The notes under the pieces: generated by a model | The model's input: the letters and a program-made list of their open reading frames with translations, nothing else | What the model was told of the DNA's origin: nothing | The model's database searches: none | Shown: positions 52,729 through 64,000 of the stretch, in pieces | How positions within the stretch are numbered: the stretch's first letter is position 1 | How the letters are laid out: the number at the start of each line of letters is the position of its first letter | Made by a program: the position numbers and the translations under genes | NCBI GenBank assembly: GCA_032358255.1 | Contig: JAULBX010013762.1 | Location: 1-64,000, forward strand | Origin: Heterotrichella gracilis | Lineage: Eukaryota > Sar > Xanthophyceae > Tribonematales > Xanthonemataceae | Length of the DNA stretch: 64,000 nucleotides | Direction: 5' to 3'

Positions 52729-55700
52729 ATGGAGGCACTCACTGCTGAGGTAGACAGCAAAATTGCAAAGACTAAAAACAAGAAAGACGAAATTCAGCAA
52801 GACGCAACCCATGGGAAACTCCTCGCTGAGATGCTGAAGGCCCCTATCCAAGGACAGACTGCAACAGGCCTGGACGAGCACGTCTATAAACTTTGGACTG
52901 ACCTGGATAGCCAGCAGGATGCACTGGAGAAGGAAGCCAGAGACCTGAGGAAGAACAGCATTCTGCTCGCAGCGCGAGATAACGTCAACGGTAGCCCCAA
53001 AACTGTACCCACGCTGCTGTGCCACCTCCCGAGTTCCCTCTTGTTGACTGGTTGACTGTTGACTGGTTGACCTTGCCACATTGCAACACACAGGATATGT
53101 TTGGCACTGCAGGAGGAGGAAGCAGCGATCAGGAGGCCCTCAGAAATTCCAAGAGAGCGTTGTTTGCTGCTGAGCTTGCCCTCAGCAAGACAAGAAAGAT
53201 CAGCACAGACACCAGCACCAGCACCATCGAAGTTGGAAATCTTGTTTTATCGCACGCAGATGTCTCTGAAGCTCACTTCGAGGGAAAGCTTGCCGGTACG
53301 TCAGCTTTGTGCTTGCACGGTGGAACCAATGGGCAAGAGTGCTCCAAATCAATTCTCTTTTGGTACCCACCAGGCATTTTCGCGCAGGTCTTCATCACAG
53401 GACAGCACTCCAGATATTATTGACAACATCAGATTGGAAGGAACACAAGAAGAGTTGGGAGGGCTCTGCCAATGAGGAGGATCTGCAGTCAGTGTTGAAC
53501 AAGATCATTCCTGACTTGCTGAGTTTGCGCGACCCTGCAAGTGGCAAAGCTGTATATTTTGATACGCACAGTGAGTACCCCTAGCACACACGGATTTAGT
53601 GGCTCAGCAAATTACTTAGCTGTCGGGCATATAAGTTTGACATGCTACCATTTGGACAGGAAATGAGTGCTGCCTTTCAATGGCTGCTGATTCTTAACGT
53701 TGTGACAAGCCTCGGATCATTACATTGGTGCAGGCTCACTCATTCTGAGGGGTTTCACTGCAGTTGTCTTGCGAGAATGCCCAACGCCCTGGGCAAATTT
53801 TAGCAAGTTTAGTTGCATGCTGCAAAGCACTCCACGTCTGCACTGTGTTGTGGCGCAAAATGTTTTTTTCGTTTGCAAAAAGAAAAAAACAATTAGAGAT
53901 TATTTTTGTCTTTTTGCATCTGTTTTTTCTATATCTTTTCCTTTTGCAGGGAGTGGGCTCGAGGGGAAGAAGCTGAAGATTGATTGCACCATTGCTGACA
54001 CACACCGCGCCGGGCCTCATGTTGCAACGTTCCTGGAAGCCAAGTTCAAGCTCCAGCAGGATCAGGCATATGCAGTTGGCCAGTGCGCGGTGCGTTCCTT
54101 CAAGACACCTTGTCGCGTGTGCTGCGTTGACATGCCACCACAACTCCTTGTTGCAATGTGCCGGCCGTGGTTTGCATGCCTTGCAATTTCATTCAACTTC
54201 AGCTGTACAACTGGAATGCTTCTCACTGGCATAGTGCATCCGCAGTGAAGAACTATACGGTAGTCAGGGAAACGCTGCAATGAGGATGATGTCTGGGGAT
54301 TATGTATGGCGGCGAGTGTTGTTTCTCCCAATTGAGAACATGCATTCCTTTGACTGTATGGCGCTTGGGGACCCCTTACAGCCTGTGTTCCTTGGCAGGA
54401 CCGAGCGACAGCATTGGCTTCAAATCAGGAACAAAGGGACATGTGGATGTGCGCAATTATTGGCAAGGAGCATTTCCAGTTGCTTCAGTTTCAAGCAATT
54501 TGCGGCTCTTCAGCAGTAGCTTATACCAACATGAGGTGCACCTCGCTTGTGGGGTTCAAGATGAGTGAGGACAATCACGGTTTCCAGCTGCTTGTCCGCT
54601 GGCTTCATACGCCATTCCAGGTGAGCATGTGTTTCTGTCTCAAACCTTTTGACCATTTAAAAGCTGTTTTTGCATTTAACTGTCCCTTTGGTGGTGGACA
54701 GGCAGTGTATGGACAGGGCGGTTGGCGCAAGGCAGGTAGGACTGAATGCATCCGTTGGGTGCTGTTGGAAACGCATGCAAGTCTGTGGGTGGAGGTGTGG
54801 TATGTCTCAGCTCTCCTGGTGTTTTGATTGGGGATACAGGAACACAATTGCATCGAGCCGTTGCAAGCGGCACATTTTTAGAAACCTTACATGTGGTCAC
54901 TGACATGACAAGGCATAGCCAAAGGATCCCTAAAACATTCATGCGGGTCTTCCATGACTGCTTTTTGGGGTATTTGTGTGTTGATTCCGGGGATTATCAT
55001 ATGGGGATTTGCCAAATAATTGGTGGCCACTTTTGAGCCAAAATCGCTGCGGTCATCGGGGTATGAAGACCCGAAACACTTTCACAATTCTATTGGCCCA
55101 ACAGGACACGGTAAGGAGCAATAAACCCAACCCTTTCTACCATCAGATCGTGATAAGAGGGCACAATGCCGTTAACCTACTCTGCCATCAGATTTGGCAA
55201 GGAGCGCTGTCAGGTAACATCAAACCCTAGGCCCTCGCAAGGAATTTTAAGGCTAGACAAGGGTAAACGGCACGTCCGGAGCATTATTGTCTTTTAGCAC
55301 ATTCTGTGCCTCATGCATGCAGGGGTGGGGGTACATCCCTCCGCAGCTTCCAGCTGAGTTCCCTGTTGGCACATCCGGGGAGACAGTGGTGGTGGAGTGC
55401 AAATTGCTGCAGAATGCGTCTCATGAGCACAATTCGAGCAAGCTGGAGGCCCGCACTGGAGTGATGGTGTACAAAGGCAATATGAAGCCAAGCATGGAAC
55501 CAGCAGTTGTGAAAATCCCAGGACAGGAGGAGCTGGCGGCCATTGAGGTGCGTTGGAATATTTGGCAGCGCCAAGATGTGGTAGCTGCTCTGTAAATGAA
55601 GTTATAGGTGTTGCTTGCATTGTTGCTTACCTAGCTCACCCAGCACGTGAACATATGGCGTATGCTGGGCTGCTGGCTTCGCTTGGCACGTTGACAAGGG

Positions 55701-56771
55701 CAATCCCAACTGATAATCTCAAAACCCTACCGCGTAACCAAAAACCCTACTGTACCTCGAAAAAAAAAAAACGACTTGTCAAACCTCACTGCCCACCAAT
55801 GTTCCTATGTGCAGGCAGCAAATTACGGCATCATCAGTCGGTTGCCGGCGGTTGCAGGCAGCTGCCTACGCCTCAAGGCAGAATGCCAGGCCGCGGTGGC
55901 TGGGATCATGCGCAACGTGCTGGTGCTGCAGCCCGTGGGAGAGCTCATCCCCTTCGACATCGAGCCAGCCGCCCTTGTGGAGTTCATGCGGAAGATGGTG
56001 CAGTTGGTTGACGCCTTACATTAAGCCAACTACCTCCACCGGGACCTTTCATATTACAACGTGCTCATCTTGGAGGGCGAGCCGCTGCTAGCGGATTTTC
56101 AGACTCTGGTGCCTGCTGATCACGAAGAGGTAAGGTTATTTTGGGCATGTGTGCCCCAAGAAGCCAGGTTTGTAAATAAAATGAAAATAAATTGAAAACG
56201 CAATTGGCTTTACGAATCTGAAATGCGTACATCGAATGTACCACCAAATTGTAAGGGTTGTCAAATTCTTTATTTGAGAATAATGAACATTGCTGCAACA
56301 AATGAGGTGGCCGATGGACCCCAATAATATGCCTATTATTGGTGTTGTATTGCCATGTGGATCTTGATTCCCGCCGTTTGAGGTTTAATTTCACTTGAAA
56401 CATGGCTTTTTGTTTCTGTTACATGTTGTGTATTTGTGACGCAGGGGCATTTCATTGGCACCCCACTATTTGCCGCGCTTGCTGTTCTGAAAGGCCACAA
56501 GCATACCATTTGCACGGAGCTTGAGACGCTGTTTTACGTCCTCCTCTTTGTCTTGTCCAAAGGCAACCTGTTTTGGGGCAACCTGACCCGAGACAACCCC
56601 CACCTTTACATAATCCGCTACGGTGGCCTGGTCGGCGAATTTGAAGACAGCGTTCTGCGGGGCACGCCAGCGGAGTGCCACCAAATGCTGACTCGTCTCC
56701 GCGATGTATTTTTCAAGGGTGCGGACTACGTGGGCCCAGAGGTGACTTGCGCGCAGTTTCTGGAGGCCTGA
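52729..56771 (+). pseudogene. Nuclease-like plus kinase-like gene, probably broken
   Basis: Three parts can be seen in order. First is a Lys/Glu/Asp-rich, probably coiled-coil N-terminus (start MEALTAEVDSKIAK). Second is a middle part with a PD-(D/E)xK-like signature (KLKIDCTIADTHRAG...ATFLEAKFKLQQ), then a Gln-Asp-Arg stretch (AVGQCA, DRATALAS) and WMCAIIGKEHFQLLQFQ, which resembles the strands after the ExK in restriction-endonuclease-fold domains. Third is a kinase-like C-lobe with an intact catalytic loop (YLHRDLSYYNVLIL), DFQ where DFG is expected, GTPLFAA and ELETLFYVLLFVL, close in style to fungal FunK1-type kinases. Several introns are likely. The frame seems interrupted at least once, so I call it a probable fossil or an unresolved splice form. 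It lies between two copies of a dispersed repeat. Function is unknown; a link to nuclease-kinase effector families is inference. Confidence 0.5.
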
Positions 56772-56823
56772 GGCTTGGGTGATTTTGACATCAACACCCA
56801 TGGGGTATTGACCCTACTCAATG

Positions 56824-56896
56824 GCGTGGCAACCTGTTCTAGCTGTCGCCATTGGCGTAACTTATACACAGTGACAGCTAGAACAGGTTGCCACGC
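56824..56896. repeat. Perfect 24-bp inverted repeat (hairpin)
   Basis: Arms at 56824-56847 and 56873-56896 are exact reverse complements (core CAACCTGTTCTAGCTGTC), separated by 25 bp. It lies 53 bp after the kinase-like stop. It could be a terminator-like hairpin or the end of a foldback element. Confidence 0.85.
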
Positions 56897-56900
56897 TGTT

Positions 56901-57058
56901 GAAGTAGCATAAGCAAAGTAAGGTGGGGCAGGAGGCCCCTGATGACCCGAATAAAACCCCGCAGTTCAACCCTAAATGCCTAAGGCGAAACTCCTGGGAT
57001 GGCATTTATTAGGGTAATCAGGGCCTCCTGCCCCACCCTATTTCGCTTATGTTACTTC
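56901..57058. repeat. MITE-like element with 42-43-bp inverted repeats
   Basis: The left arm, 56901-56943, and the right arm, 57017-57058, are reverse complements with about five mismatches and one indel (shared core GGGGCAGGAGGCCC; outer ends GAAGTA...TACTTC-like). The 73-bp spacer shows no coding sequence. The size (158 bp) and terminal inverted repeats fit a short non-autonomous DNA element. Target duplications were not identified. Confidence 0.65.
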
Positions 57059-57822
57059 CGACTTGGGAACAGCGTTGTGGCTGTGGCAAGACATTGTAAC
57101 ACCTGATCTCATTTCTGGTTGAAGTGACACATATTGCCCCTGGTGGTGCAGACCCCAGTCGGCATAACAGACATTATCTTGAGTCTCTCTGTGGCCGTAC
57201 GTGGCACAGGCTGTGTTTCAGTGCGAGACCTGCACGGGGTCATCCAAAACCCTACCAAAGCTGGCCGCCCCAAGGTTTTACCCTAGCATCCTCACCCCTG
57301 AGAAGGTGGACTTGCATCTCAGCTGGCCAGGAATTTTGGCTCATATCAGGTTTGTTGCTAGTAGTGGGTGCCAGAAGTCTGTGTTACACGATCGCTGATG
57401 CCAGCATGGATAGGTCACTGAACCTGTAGTTTGACAACTGCATGGGCCAAGTGTATAGCATGGCTGACGTTGAACAGGCTAGCTCATATGGCTGTGGGTG
57501 GTTGATGCTTAAGTTGGTCTAAGTGACCAGTATGGTGCAAACATAGCAGTCGCTGTCAGCGAATCCTTGGGTCCTGTGCTCAGTCTGTCTGCCTGGCCCA
57601 GTGGCTTGCTCCTGGGCGCTTCACGATGGGGGTGGTGGTGGGTGCTATGTCCTTTGCCTCGCACAGGTGGGACTGGTTGATGGTGAGTGCTGGTGCAGTG
57701 TCTGGGTCTGGGTGTCTGCCTTCCCGCTGGGGCTGGTCCCTGGGAGTCCTTGGCTTCTTGACCTGGGGTGATGCGTGCCCCTCCCTGCACACAGCTGCAC
57801 GGTGAGACAAGCATTAGTGGCC
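57059..57822. other. Intergenic region with one weak open frame
   Basis: A frame at 57201-57398 (AQAVFQCETCTGSSKTLP... ending VLHDR) has a CxxC pair and non-random-looking sequence, but no start, splice or family support. Otherwise nothing is recognised. Confidence 0.3.
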
Positions 57823-58657
57823 AGATGGCACAAAGCGTGCAGTGTGCTGCATGGGCCAGTACTGAGTAGGGCAGAAACCAGCACCCGAGTGTCGCAAGTG
57901 CATATGCACAGCCAAGGCCGGACTTTCCCCTGCCCATATGGTATTCCCCTTCCCTTTCTTTCTAGTGATCAAGATGTTCCGTGGTTGCAGCAGTCGTCTT
58001 TCCACCTCTCCATATGTTTACAACCAGAAGTATTAGGCACTAAGTTATAAAAGAAGCGTGAGATTTAGTGTGACACACGTGGCTTTGCCTCGGCCCTTGC
58101 AGCTTGAACAAACCTTCCATGCCTAGTTTGCCAGCATAAACTGCAAGCATGAGCATCCCAGTAACTGGTCAGATGCATGGAGACTGAGTGAGGTACAGAC
58201 AGTGAGCAGATGGCCCAATACCCATAAGTTTACAGAAGCCGGTTACTTATGGATCGGCCTGGTTGCATGCATGCATAACCAGGCATCGTCTGGCCAAATG
58301 CATGCATGCCAGTGAAGCCGGCTTGGAAGTTAGGAGGGACTCGACAGTCTACTCGCCTATACAAGTTGTCAAGCTGCATTTTCTTGATTTCACCCCGTCT
58401 CCTCGTACGTTGCGGTTGTATCGTTTTTGAAACGATTCCCTTGTGCACCACGCCCCCGCTGGGTCCACAAGGGAAGCAACGCATTGCAAACCAATTCAAG
58501 CAACATATGCAAGCCAGAAGAAATCCACCTCCTGGGCTTTCAGTGGGTAGTCTGTTCTGCGACCCTTCGTGACTGACAAGGACTAAAGGGTAGATGGCAC
58601 AAAGCGTACAGATGTGCTGCATGGGCCAGTAGGGCAGAAGCCAGCACCAGAGTCGCA
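57823..58657 (+). repeat. Dispersed repeat, copy B, framed by about 70-bp direct repeats
   Basis: The internal part, 57897-58590, matches copy A at 51478-52195. It is framed by two direct repeats, 57823-57896 and 58592-58657, which share AGATGGCACAAAGCG, GTGCTGCATGGGCCAGTA and GGGCAGAA.CCAGCACC. The second repeat ends exactly at the ATG of the Na+/H+ antiporter. Copy A has no such frame. The short terminal direct repeats and 0.8-kb size recall small TRIM-like elements, but I see no primer-binding or polypurine site, so the class is open. Confidence 0.65.
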
Positions 58658-61600
58658 ATGGCGTTGTCCATCCTGCAGGCCATGGCCGAGAAAAAGGACC
58701 CCTTTGCGTTCTGCCACTCGCAGGACGTGACGTACGCTCACCGTGTGGATGACCCAGGTGAGAACCCACCTCCACTGGATAACTGCTCCAAACCTGGTGG
58801 CGAGGCCCAAGGCAAGCATGCATACCCAAGTATTTTTGCAAACCAGGCGTGATGCGGACGGTGGTTGGGTTAGTGAAGGTGCCGAATACTATCCTTGACT
58901 TTGGGTCTCGCGTTGCGGTAGTATGCTGGGTTGGACTTTAGTTCTGTACTAGTCCGCGCACATGCCTCGCCACCCTGTCATGTGCAGCGTGCACGAACCC
59001 GTTTAGATCGAGCCCTAGCACACTTGTATAGAACAGTAAGCTTCTCCGGGCTTTGGATCACGATCCCTGCAAAGAGCTAGCTGCTTAGGGGCCAGGCGTC
59101 AATCAGCTGTCAGCAATGCATGCCGATTCCTCCATGTCTTGTTTCAAGCCCACTTGGGCATTGGCTGTGAGATACTGCGGCAGACTTGTTGCTGCATAGT
59201 CTACCAGGTGTGGGTATATATTAGGAAGCTAGACTAGAAGCTAGACTAAGAAGCGCGACCCACCATGGCGCAGCAGGTGGACTGCCAACAGCATGGGTTG
59301 TCAGAGGCAATGCAACAGCCCAGCAAAACCCAGAATATGCTTCACTATTGCACCATTGCACCCTCCATGATGCACCATTGCATCCGGTCCAGGATAATCC
59401 CCTTCACTGCACCCGGTTTAGGGTATCACGCTTTGGGTAGGGTATGGATGTCTGCTGCCCCGCTCCCTCCACTACCCTATGAGGGTAAACCAGCACGCCT
59501 GCCTCTCAGTTCAAAATGAGGCAGCATCGGCCTTATTCCAATGACCCATTACTCCCCTTTGTCCCTGCACCCTCAACCCCTACCTCCCCTTGTCCCCAGA
59601 GCACTACAACTTCTGTGCGGTTCCCCTGGCTGGCTGGGATGCGCTGCTCTTTGCCTCGGTGGCGCTGCTGGTGGCATGCCTGCTGCATGGCAAGGCCACG
59701 GCGGTGCTGGTGCTGGTCGCAGGTGCGCAAATATGGCAGTAAATGAGGGGAAATAAGGGGAAATAAGATAAGATACGGATGGAAAAGTGTAGGGGTGCGG
59801 GCCTGCTGCATGGCAAGGCCACGGCGGTGCTGGTGCTGGTCACAGGTGTGCAACTATAGCAGAGAAGGAGGGGGTACATAGGGGATTATGGAAAGTGAAT
59901 GTATCAAAATCATGCGTTTTTTTCTGCTGTGTTTCAAAATTGTTGTTTCCCGCAGGTGGCCTTGCCCAGGGCCTGAACTTCCCCTTGAACCTTGGCCCCT
60001 GGAGTAACGCGATCACCTTGTGGCTGGGCATCCAGCCTGGGGAGCTGTTCTTCTACATTTTCCTACCCCCCTTGCTGCTGGACTCCGCAGTGCACCTGGA
60101 ATTTTACATATTCAAAAAGGTGTGTGTGGGGGGTTGAGATAATTATAGCAAGTCATGTAGGCAAATGGCGCCACCGTGGGACTAGCCACCATCAATTCGT
60201 GTGGTTCCATGCGATTTTGGCCTTTTACCTATCACCCCAACCTTATTTTGCCGCAGATGGTCATCCAGATAATGATCCTTTGCCTTTTTGGTGGTGGCGA
60301 GCACTACTGCCCTCATGACCCCTTTTGTTAGGAATTCATACAAGTCACATTCCCCTGGTGGAAAGACTCAGTGCCATATTGGCCGTTTCATGATCCATGC
60401 ACAATCACATTTTGGGCGCACTCTATTTTTACAACCCCCATTGATCACAGATGATCGTCCAGATCATGACCTTTGCCTTTCTGGTGGTGGCTGGCACCGC
60501 TGCGCTCATGACCCCTTTCATGCTGTGGGGCCTTGACCTGGGTGCGCACGGCTGGCACTGGACGCACTGCGCGCTGTTTGCGGCAATGGTGGCGAGCACG
60601 GACGCGGTGGCGGTGTCTGCGATACTGAAAACAGGTGGGGAGTGGGGCGGGGTTTGGGAAGCGATGTTGGATTGTATGGGGAGGGAGCGCGGGAAGGTGG
60701 TGGTGTGGGACTGAAAATAGATGGGGAGGGGAGGCGGGCATGGGAAAGCATTAGGGTCTTGACTTGGGTGCAAATGGGTGCCACTGGACGCACTGCGCGC
60801 TGTTTGCGGTGCTGGTGGCCAGCACGGAAGCGGTGGCGGTGTCTGCGATACTGAAAACAGGTGGGGAGGTGGGGCGGGAGTTTGGTGGTGTTGTACTAAA
60901 ATGAGGTGGGGAGGTGGGGTGGGGCTTAGGAAGCGATGCTGGATTGTATGGGGAGGGCGGGCGGGCGGGCGGTGGTGTGGTAATCAATGAAGTAATGTCC
61001 AGTGCTGTTTTGCATCCTTAGCTTCACCTCAGATCTCGTGTACAAGCCCGCTGCAACCAAACCAAGCACCGCCTTGTTGCCCCCACTGTGACCTCCCTCC
61101 CTGTTATGTGCCCCACGTGGCTCCCCCCACCACCACCCATTCCCCCTCCAGGTGGCGGCCCCGAGGACCTTGTTGTGCTGATGGAGGGGGAGTCGCTCTT
61201 CAATGACGCAACTTCCATCGTGCTGTTTGAGATCTTCAAGGGACTGGTAAGATGTAATGCCACATTGTGGTGGAGGAAGACGAATTTTGAATTATGAATG
61301 ATTGGTTTCAACGGGCTGTACGGTGAAGTAACTGAAGCATTGCATTAGCCAGTAGCAGCAGTTCAACATGCGCCTGAAGTCCCCTTGTGTCCTGTCCTTG
61401 GTCCACATCCCCTAAACCCAAAATCCAACCCCCCCAGATTGCCAAGGGTGCACCACTGTCTGTCATGGCCGTGATAGGGTGGGAGATGAAACCCTAAACC
61501 CTGAATTATACTATCGTGTCACTGTAGGTTGCCAAGCTGGCTGAGGGTGGCAGTGGCGCCTCCATGTCAGTCATGGCAACACTGCCTGTGATAGGCTGGG

Positions 61601-63829
61601 AGATGACATATCTGGCGGTGGGGGGTGCGCTGTGCGGGGTGGCGTTTGGCGTGCTGACGTCAGCCTTCCTGTATTTTGTGAGGTACTACAGGGGAGGGAA
61701 GGCGCCACAGGTGAGGGGGGAAAGGGGACTGGTAATGGCGACTTTGGGAAACCCAGAAAGATGAAGTAGCGACACATAAAAATGGGCTTCAGCAGGCAGA
61801 CAGCGCAGGGACACAAAACACGCTCTAGCTGGTGCACCACAAACCCTAAACCCTAAACATGGACACCTCAGAATGCTGGAACCTAGGCGCATCCTAGACT
61901 CCACCCATCCACCCCTTCTGCTGCTTAATTATATCACCTTTCTTTCCGTCGCTGTACCCTCAAAAATTGCGAGGGTTCACATACCCCCCATTTACTCCCC
62001 CAGGAGCTCTCAGCCATCCTTGCATTCTCCTACATTTGCTTCTTCGTAGCCAACGGGCCCCTCAAGGTGTCTGGAGTCATCTCGGTGGTGGTGCTAGGGC
62101 TGTGGGGGTCAGCCACCCACCGGTGGGGGGTGGCGGCCAACACCGCCAAACCAGGGGGGGCGTTCGACTCGGTGTTTGAGACTCTAGGGTTCATCCTCAA
62201 CCACATTGTGTTCTTCTTTGCGGGGGTGTCGGGGGTCAATTTCTTTGTCAGGTGAGTTTGCTTTTTGCTCAAATTATGTGCAAGCTTTGGTGTGTAATCA
62301 CTTGGATGCACAATGGAGCAGGGACAATGTGAAAGCTATGATGAGGGGGTAGTGATGTTTGTTCCAAGCTGATGTAATTGCTTGTCAAAAGTGTATCTTA
62401 TATCAATTAACTCTCGTGGACGATGCTGGTTCTGCACCATCCATTAGGATTCCAGGGTGCTTGCCCATTTGCCGTTGCTTTCCACCCATTACCTCCTTTC
62501 ATGGCATTCCCCCTCACTTTCAGGTCATCTGTGGCTATGGAGCAGCACAGCTGCTGCTGCAGCTTACCAGCCTATGCTGATCCAATTGCTTGTCTATATT
62601 TCAGGCATGCATTGACCAGTAATTACCTGCCCATCCTGATCCAGTTGCTTATCAATCATGAATGATTACCCTGCCCAGGCTGATTTTGCTTGTCATAATG
62701 CCACTTCCTCCCCTTGTTTCCTCAGGTCATCTGTGGCTATGGAGCAGCACAGCAGCTACTACTCCCTGCTCTACCTGCCCATCATATACGCAGCCATGTT
62801 CCTGTTGAGGGGGCTGCTCATACTCATGTTCACACCGCTGTTCAACCTACTAGGTGAGGCCAAAAACCCTCACTAGGGGGTATTCAACCTACTGGGTGAG
62901 GCTGAAACCCTTACAAGGGGGGTGTACCTTAATGAAGGGTTTGCCCTTACTCATGTTCACGCCGCTGTTCAACCTACTAGGTGAGGCCGAAAACCCTTAG
63001 GTTACAATGACGGTCCATATTGTGCTCATGCACGCCACAGACAGGGGGATTGATGCAAGTTGAGTTGCACAACAGCGCTTGTTCTGGGGCAGGGGTGCAT
63101 ATGCTATTACGTTGCCACCAACATCTCGGGAAAGCCAGCGCAGTCTTTTTCCCACTTTTAAATCCTAATCTTGATTAGTGGAATCGCCCCCGAAAATTGC
63201 CTCCCCATGCGTCATCTTCACCATCTGGGGACAGCGAGTTATCGTCATTTCGTTATGACGTTTCAACGATTTCTCATACATTTTGGGTCAATTGATCAAT
63301 GCTTTTCCACCCCCGCAGGCGTGCGCCTCCCCCTCCCCTGCGTCCTGTTCACCACCTGGGGGGGCCTGCGGGGGGCACTGTCTCTCATCATGGCACAGGT
63401 CATCATCATGGATCCAGTCATCACACAGCACTTCCCAGCCATTCAGAGCCAGGTGACACCCTGCCACCCTCAATACTGAACCCCAAACCCTTAAACAGGT
63501 CTTCATCATGATGACCAATTATACCACAGCATTTCCCAGCCATTCAGAGCCAGGTGAAACCCTGCACCCTCAACCATTGCATAAACACCTCTACCTATGG
63601 CCACCTTTCATACCCAAAAGTGAGGGCTTGTCAAGCCCAACCAGTCATGGTGTGTGTGTGATTGGTGCAGATGGTGCTGTGGACCGCTGGCTTTGTGCTT
63701 CTCACCCTACTCATCAACGCTCCATTAATCCCCTGGCTGCTGTCGGCCACGGGGCTCAATGCAACGGACCCCGTCAAATTTGAGATCCGGGGCAAGGCCA
63801 AGAGGGCCCTTATCCGCTACACCAAACAG
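58658..63829 (+). CDS. CPA1-family Na+/H+ antiporter (3' end outside the window)
   Basis: Membrane antiporter swapping Na+ or K+ for H+, of the NHX/SOS1 group. Exons: 58658-58757, 59600-59722, 59956-60119, 60451-60634, 61152-61246, 61528-61710, 62004-62251, 62726-62853, 63319-63452, 63671-63829 and on past the edge; in frame for 506 aa. The start MALSILQAMAEKKDPFAF was chosen because exon 1 ends in phase 1 at a GTGAGA donor and joins exon 2 as DDPEHYNFCAVP; an ATG at 58682 is the alternative. Seen: TM segments (WDALLFASVALLVACLL), GLAQGLNFPLNLG, the amiloride-site-like region FFYIFLPPLLLDSAVH, ASTDAVAVSAILKTGG, the ion-binding EGESLFNDATSIVLF, and WGGLRGALSLIMAQ. The last two fit CPA1 exchangers. 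A cytosolic tail probably follows (FEIRGKAKRALIRYTKQ). Confidence 0.9.
59799..63556 (+). repeat. Set of splice-junction echoes in the antiporter gene
   Basis: Exon 2 3' end (59799-59850), exon 4 5' end (60253-60330) and 3' end (60761-60872), exon 6 5' part (61437-61489), exon 8 3' end twice (62880-62910, 62945-62985), exon 9 3' end (63495-63556). CCCTAAACCC-type motifs lie between source and copy at 61490-61502 and, weaker, at 63480-63496. Some copies keep a usable GT donor. Confidence 0.8.
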
Positions 63830-64000
63830 GTAAAGCACATGAGTCCTTTCCAAGACCCTTACCCACATCTCCACAGAAGGCCATGCCAAGTTTCTACCAT
63901 TGCTAGAAATTATTCCAAGCCAACCCCAAGCTTATTATGCCCATACATTGTGGTCAAATCCGCCTGTAGTACATTCTAAAAGCCATTTTCGTTGCTTGTA

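Noticed and set aside
57201-57398. Frame with a CxxC pair as a zinc-finger or transposase gene
   Set aside because: Only about 65 codons, no start and no further metal-binding residues in a clear pattern; kept only as a note in the intergenic entry.
59264-59519. ATG with good context as the start of the antiporter
   Set aside because: The frame runs to a stop without a donor that fits exon 2. Exon 1 at 58658-58757 ends in the right phase with a GTGAGA donor.

Overview
The window is nuclear DNA from a eukaryote, most likely a green alga (Chlorophyta, perhaps Trebouxiophyceae; this placing is inference). The evidence is: GT-AG introns every 100-300 coding bases; TGTAA-type poly(A) signals after some genes; plant-lineage gene families (a plant-type MTA nucleosidase, a fused NifS-like/MOSC molybdenum-cofactor sulfurase of ABA3 type, FANCD2, an OSCA/CSC1 channel); and many intronic copies of TTTAGGG, the plant/Chlorella-type telomere repeat. 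One run of 100 Ns (43681-43780) is an assembly gap inside a coding exon.

Layout from left to right: the 3' end of an unrecognised + strand gene with a fourfold tandem copy of one splice junction (1-996); MTA/SAH nucleosidase on the - strand (2388-4291); FANCD2 on the + strand, 27 exons and 1,393 aa (5268-14474); an unrecognised 316-aa protein on + (15222-16462); the U1 snRNP factor PRP40 on -, 816 aa (17902-25432); an aldo-keto reductase on +, 385 aa (26115-31933); MoCo sulfurase on -, 1,173 aa (33084-40837); an OSCA/CSC1-like channel on +, about 1,029 aa plus the gap (41453-51177); a nuclease-plus-kinase-like gene, probably broken, lying between two diverged copies of a dispersed repeat (52729-56771); and a CPA1 Na+/H+ antiporter on + that runs off the right edge (58658 onward). 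I followed the splice phases of MTN, FANCD2, the 316-aa gene, PRP40, the reductase, the sulfurase, the channel and the antiporter by eye. All stay in frame. Three gene pairs are divergent and probably share promoters of 0.6-1.0 kb.

The genes are not an operon; they are housekeeping and accessory genes in alternating orientation. The striking feature is structural. In six genes, and in the fragment at the left edge, short pieces straddling an exon end are tandemly duplicated into the neighbouring intron ('echoes'). In most of these genes short runs of TTTAGGG/CCCTAAA lie between the copies. Echoes of 3' exon ends lie downstream and echoes of 5' ends lie upstream, as expected if each event duplicated a splice junction plus intron. 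FANCD2 has almost none. The window also holds one 5'-truncated LINE fragment, three further short copies of the same LINE tail (one framed by a perfect 17-bp direct repeat), and MITE-like inverted repeats.
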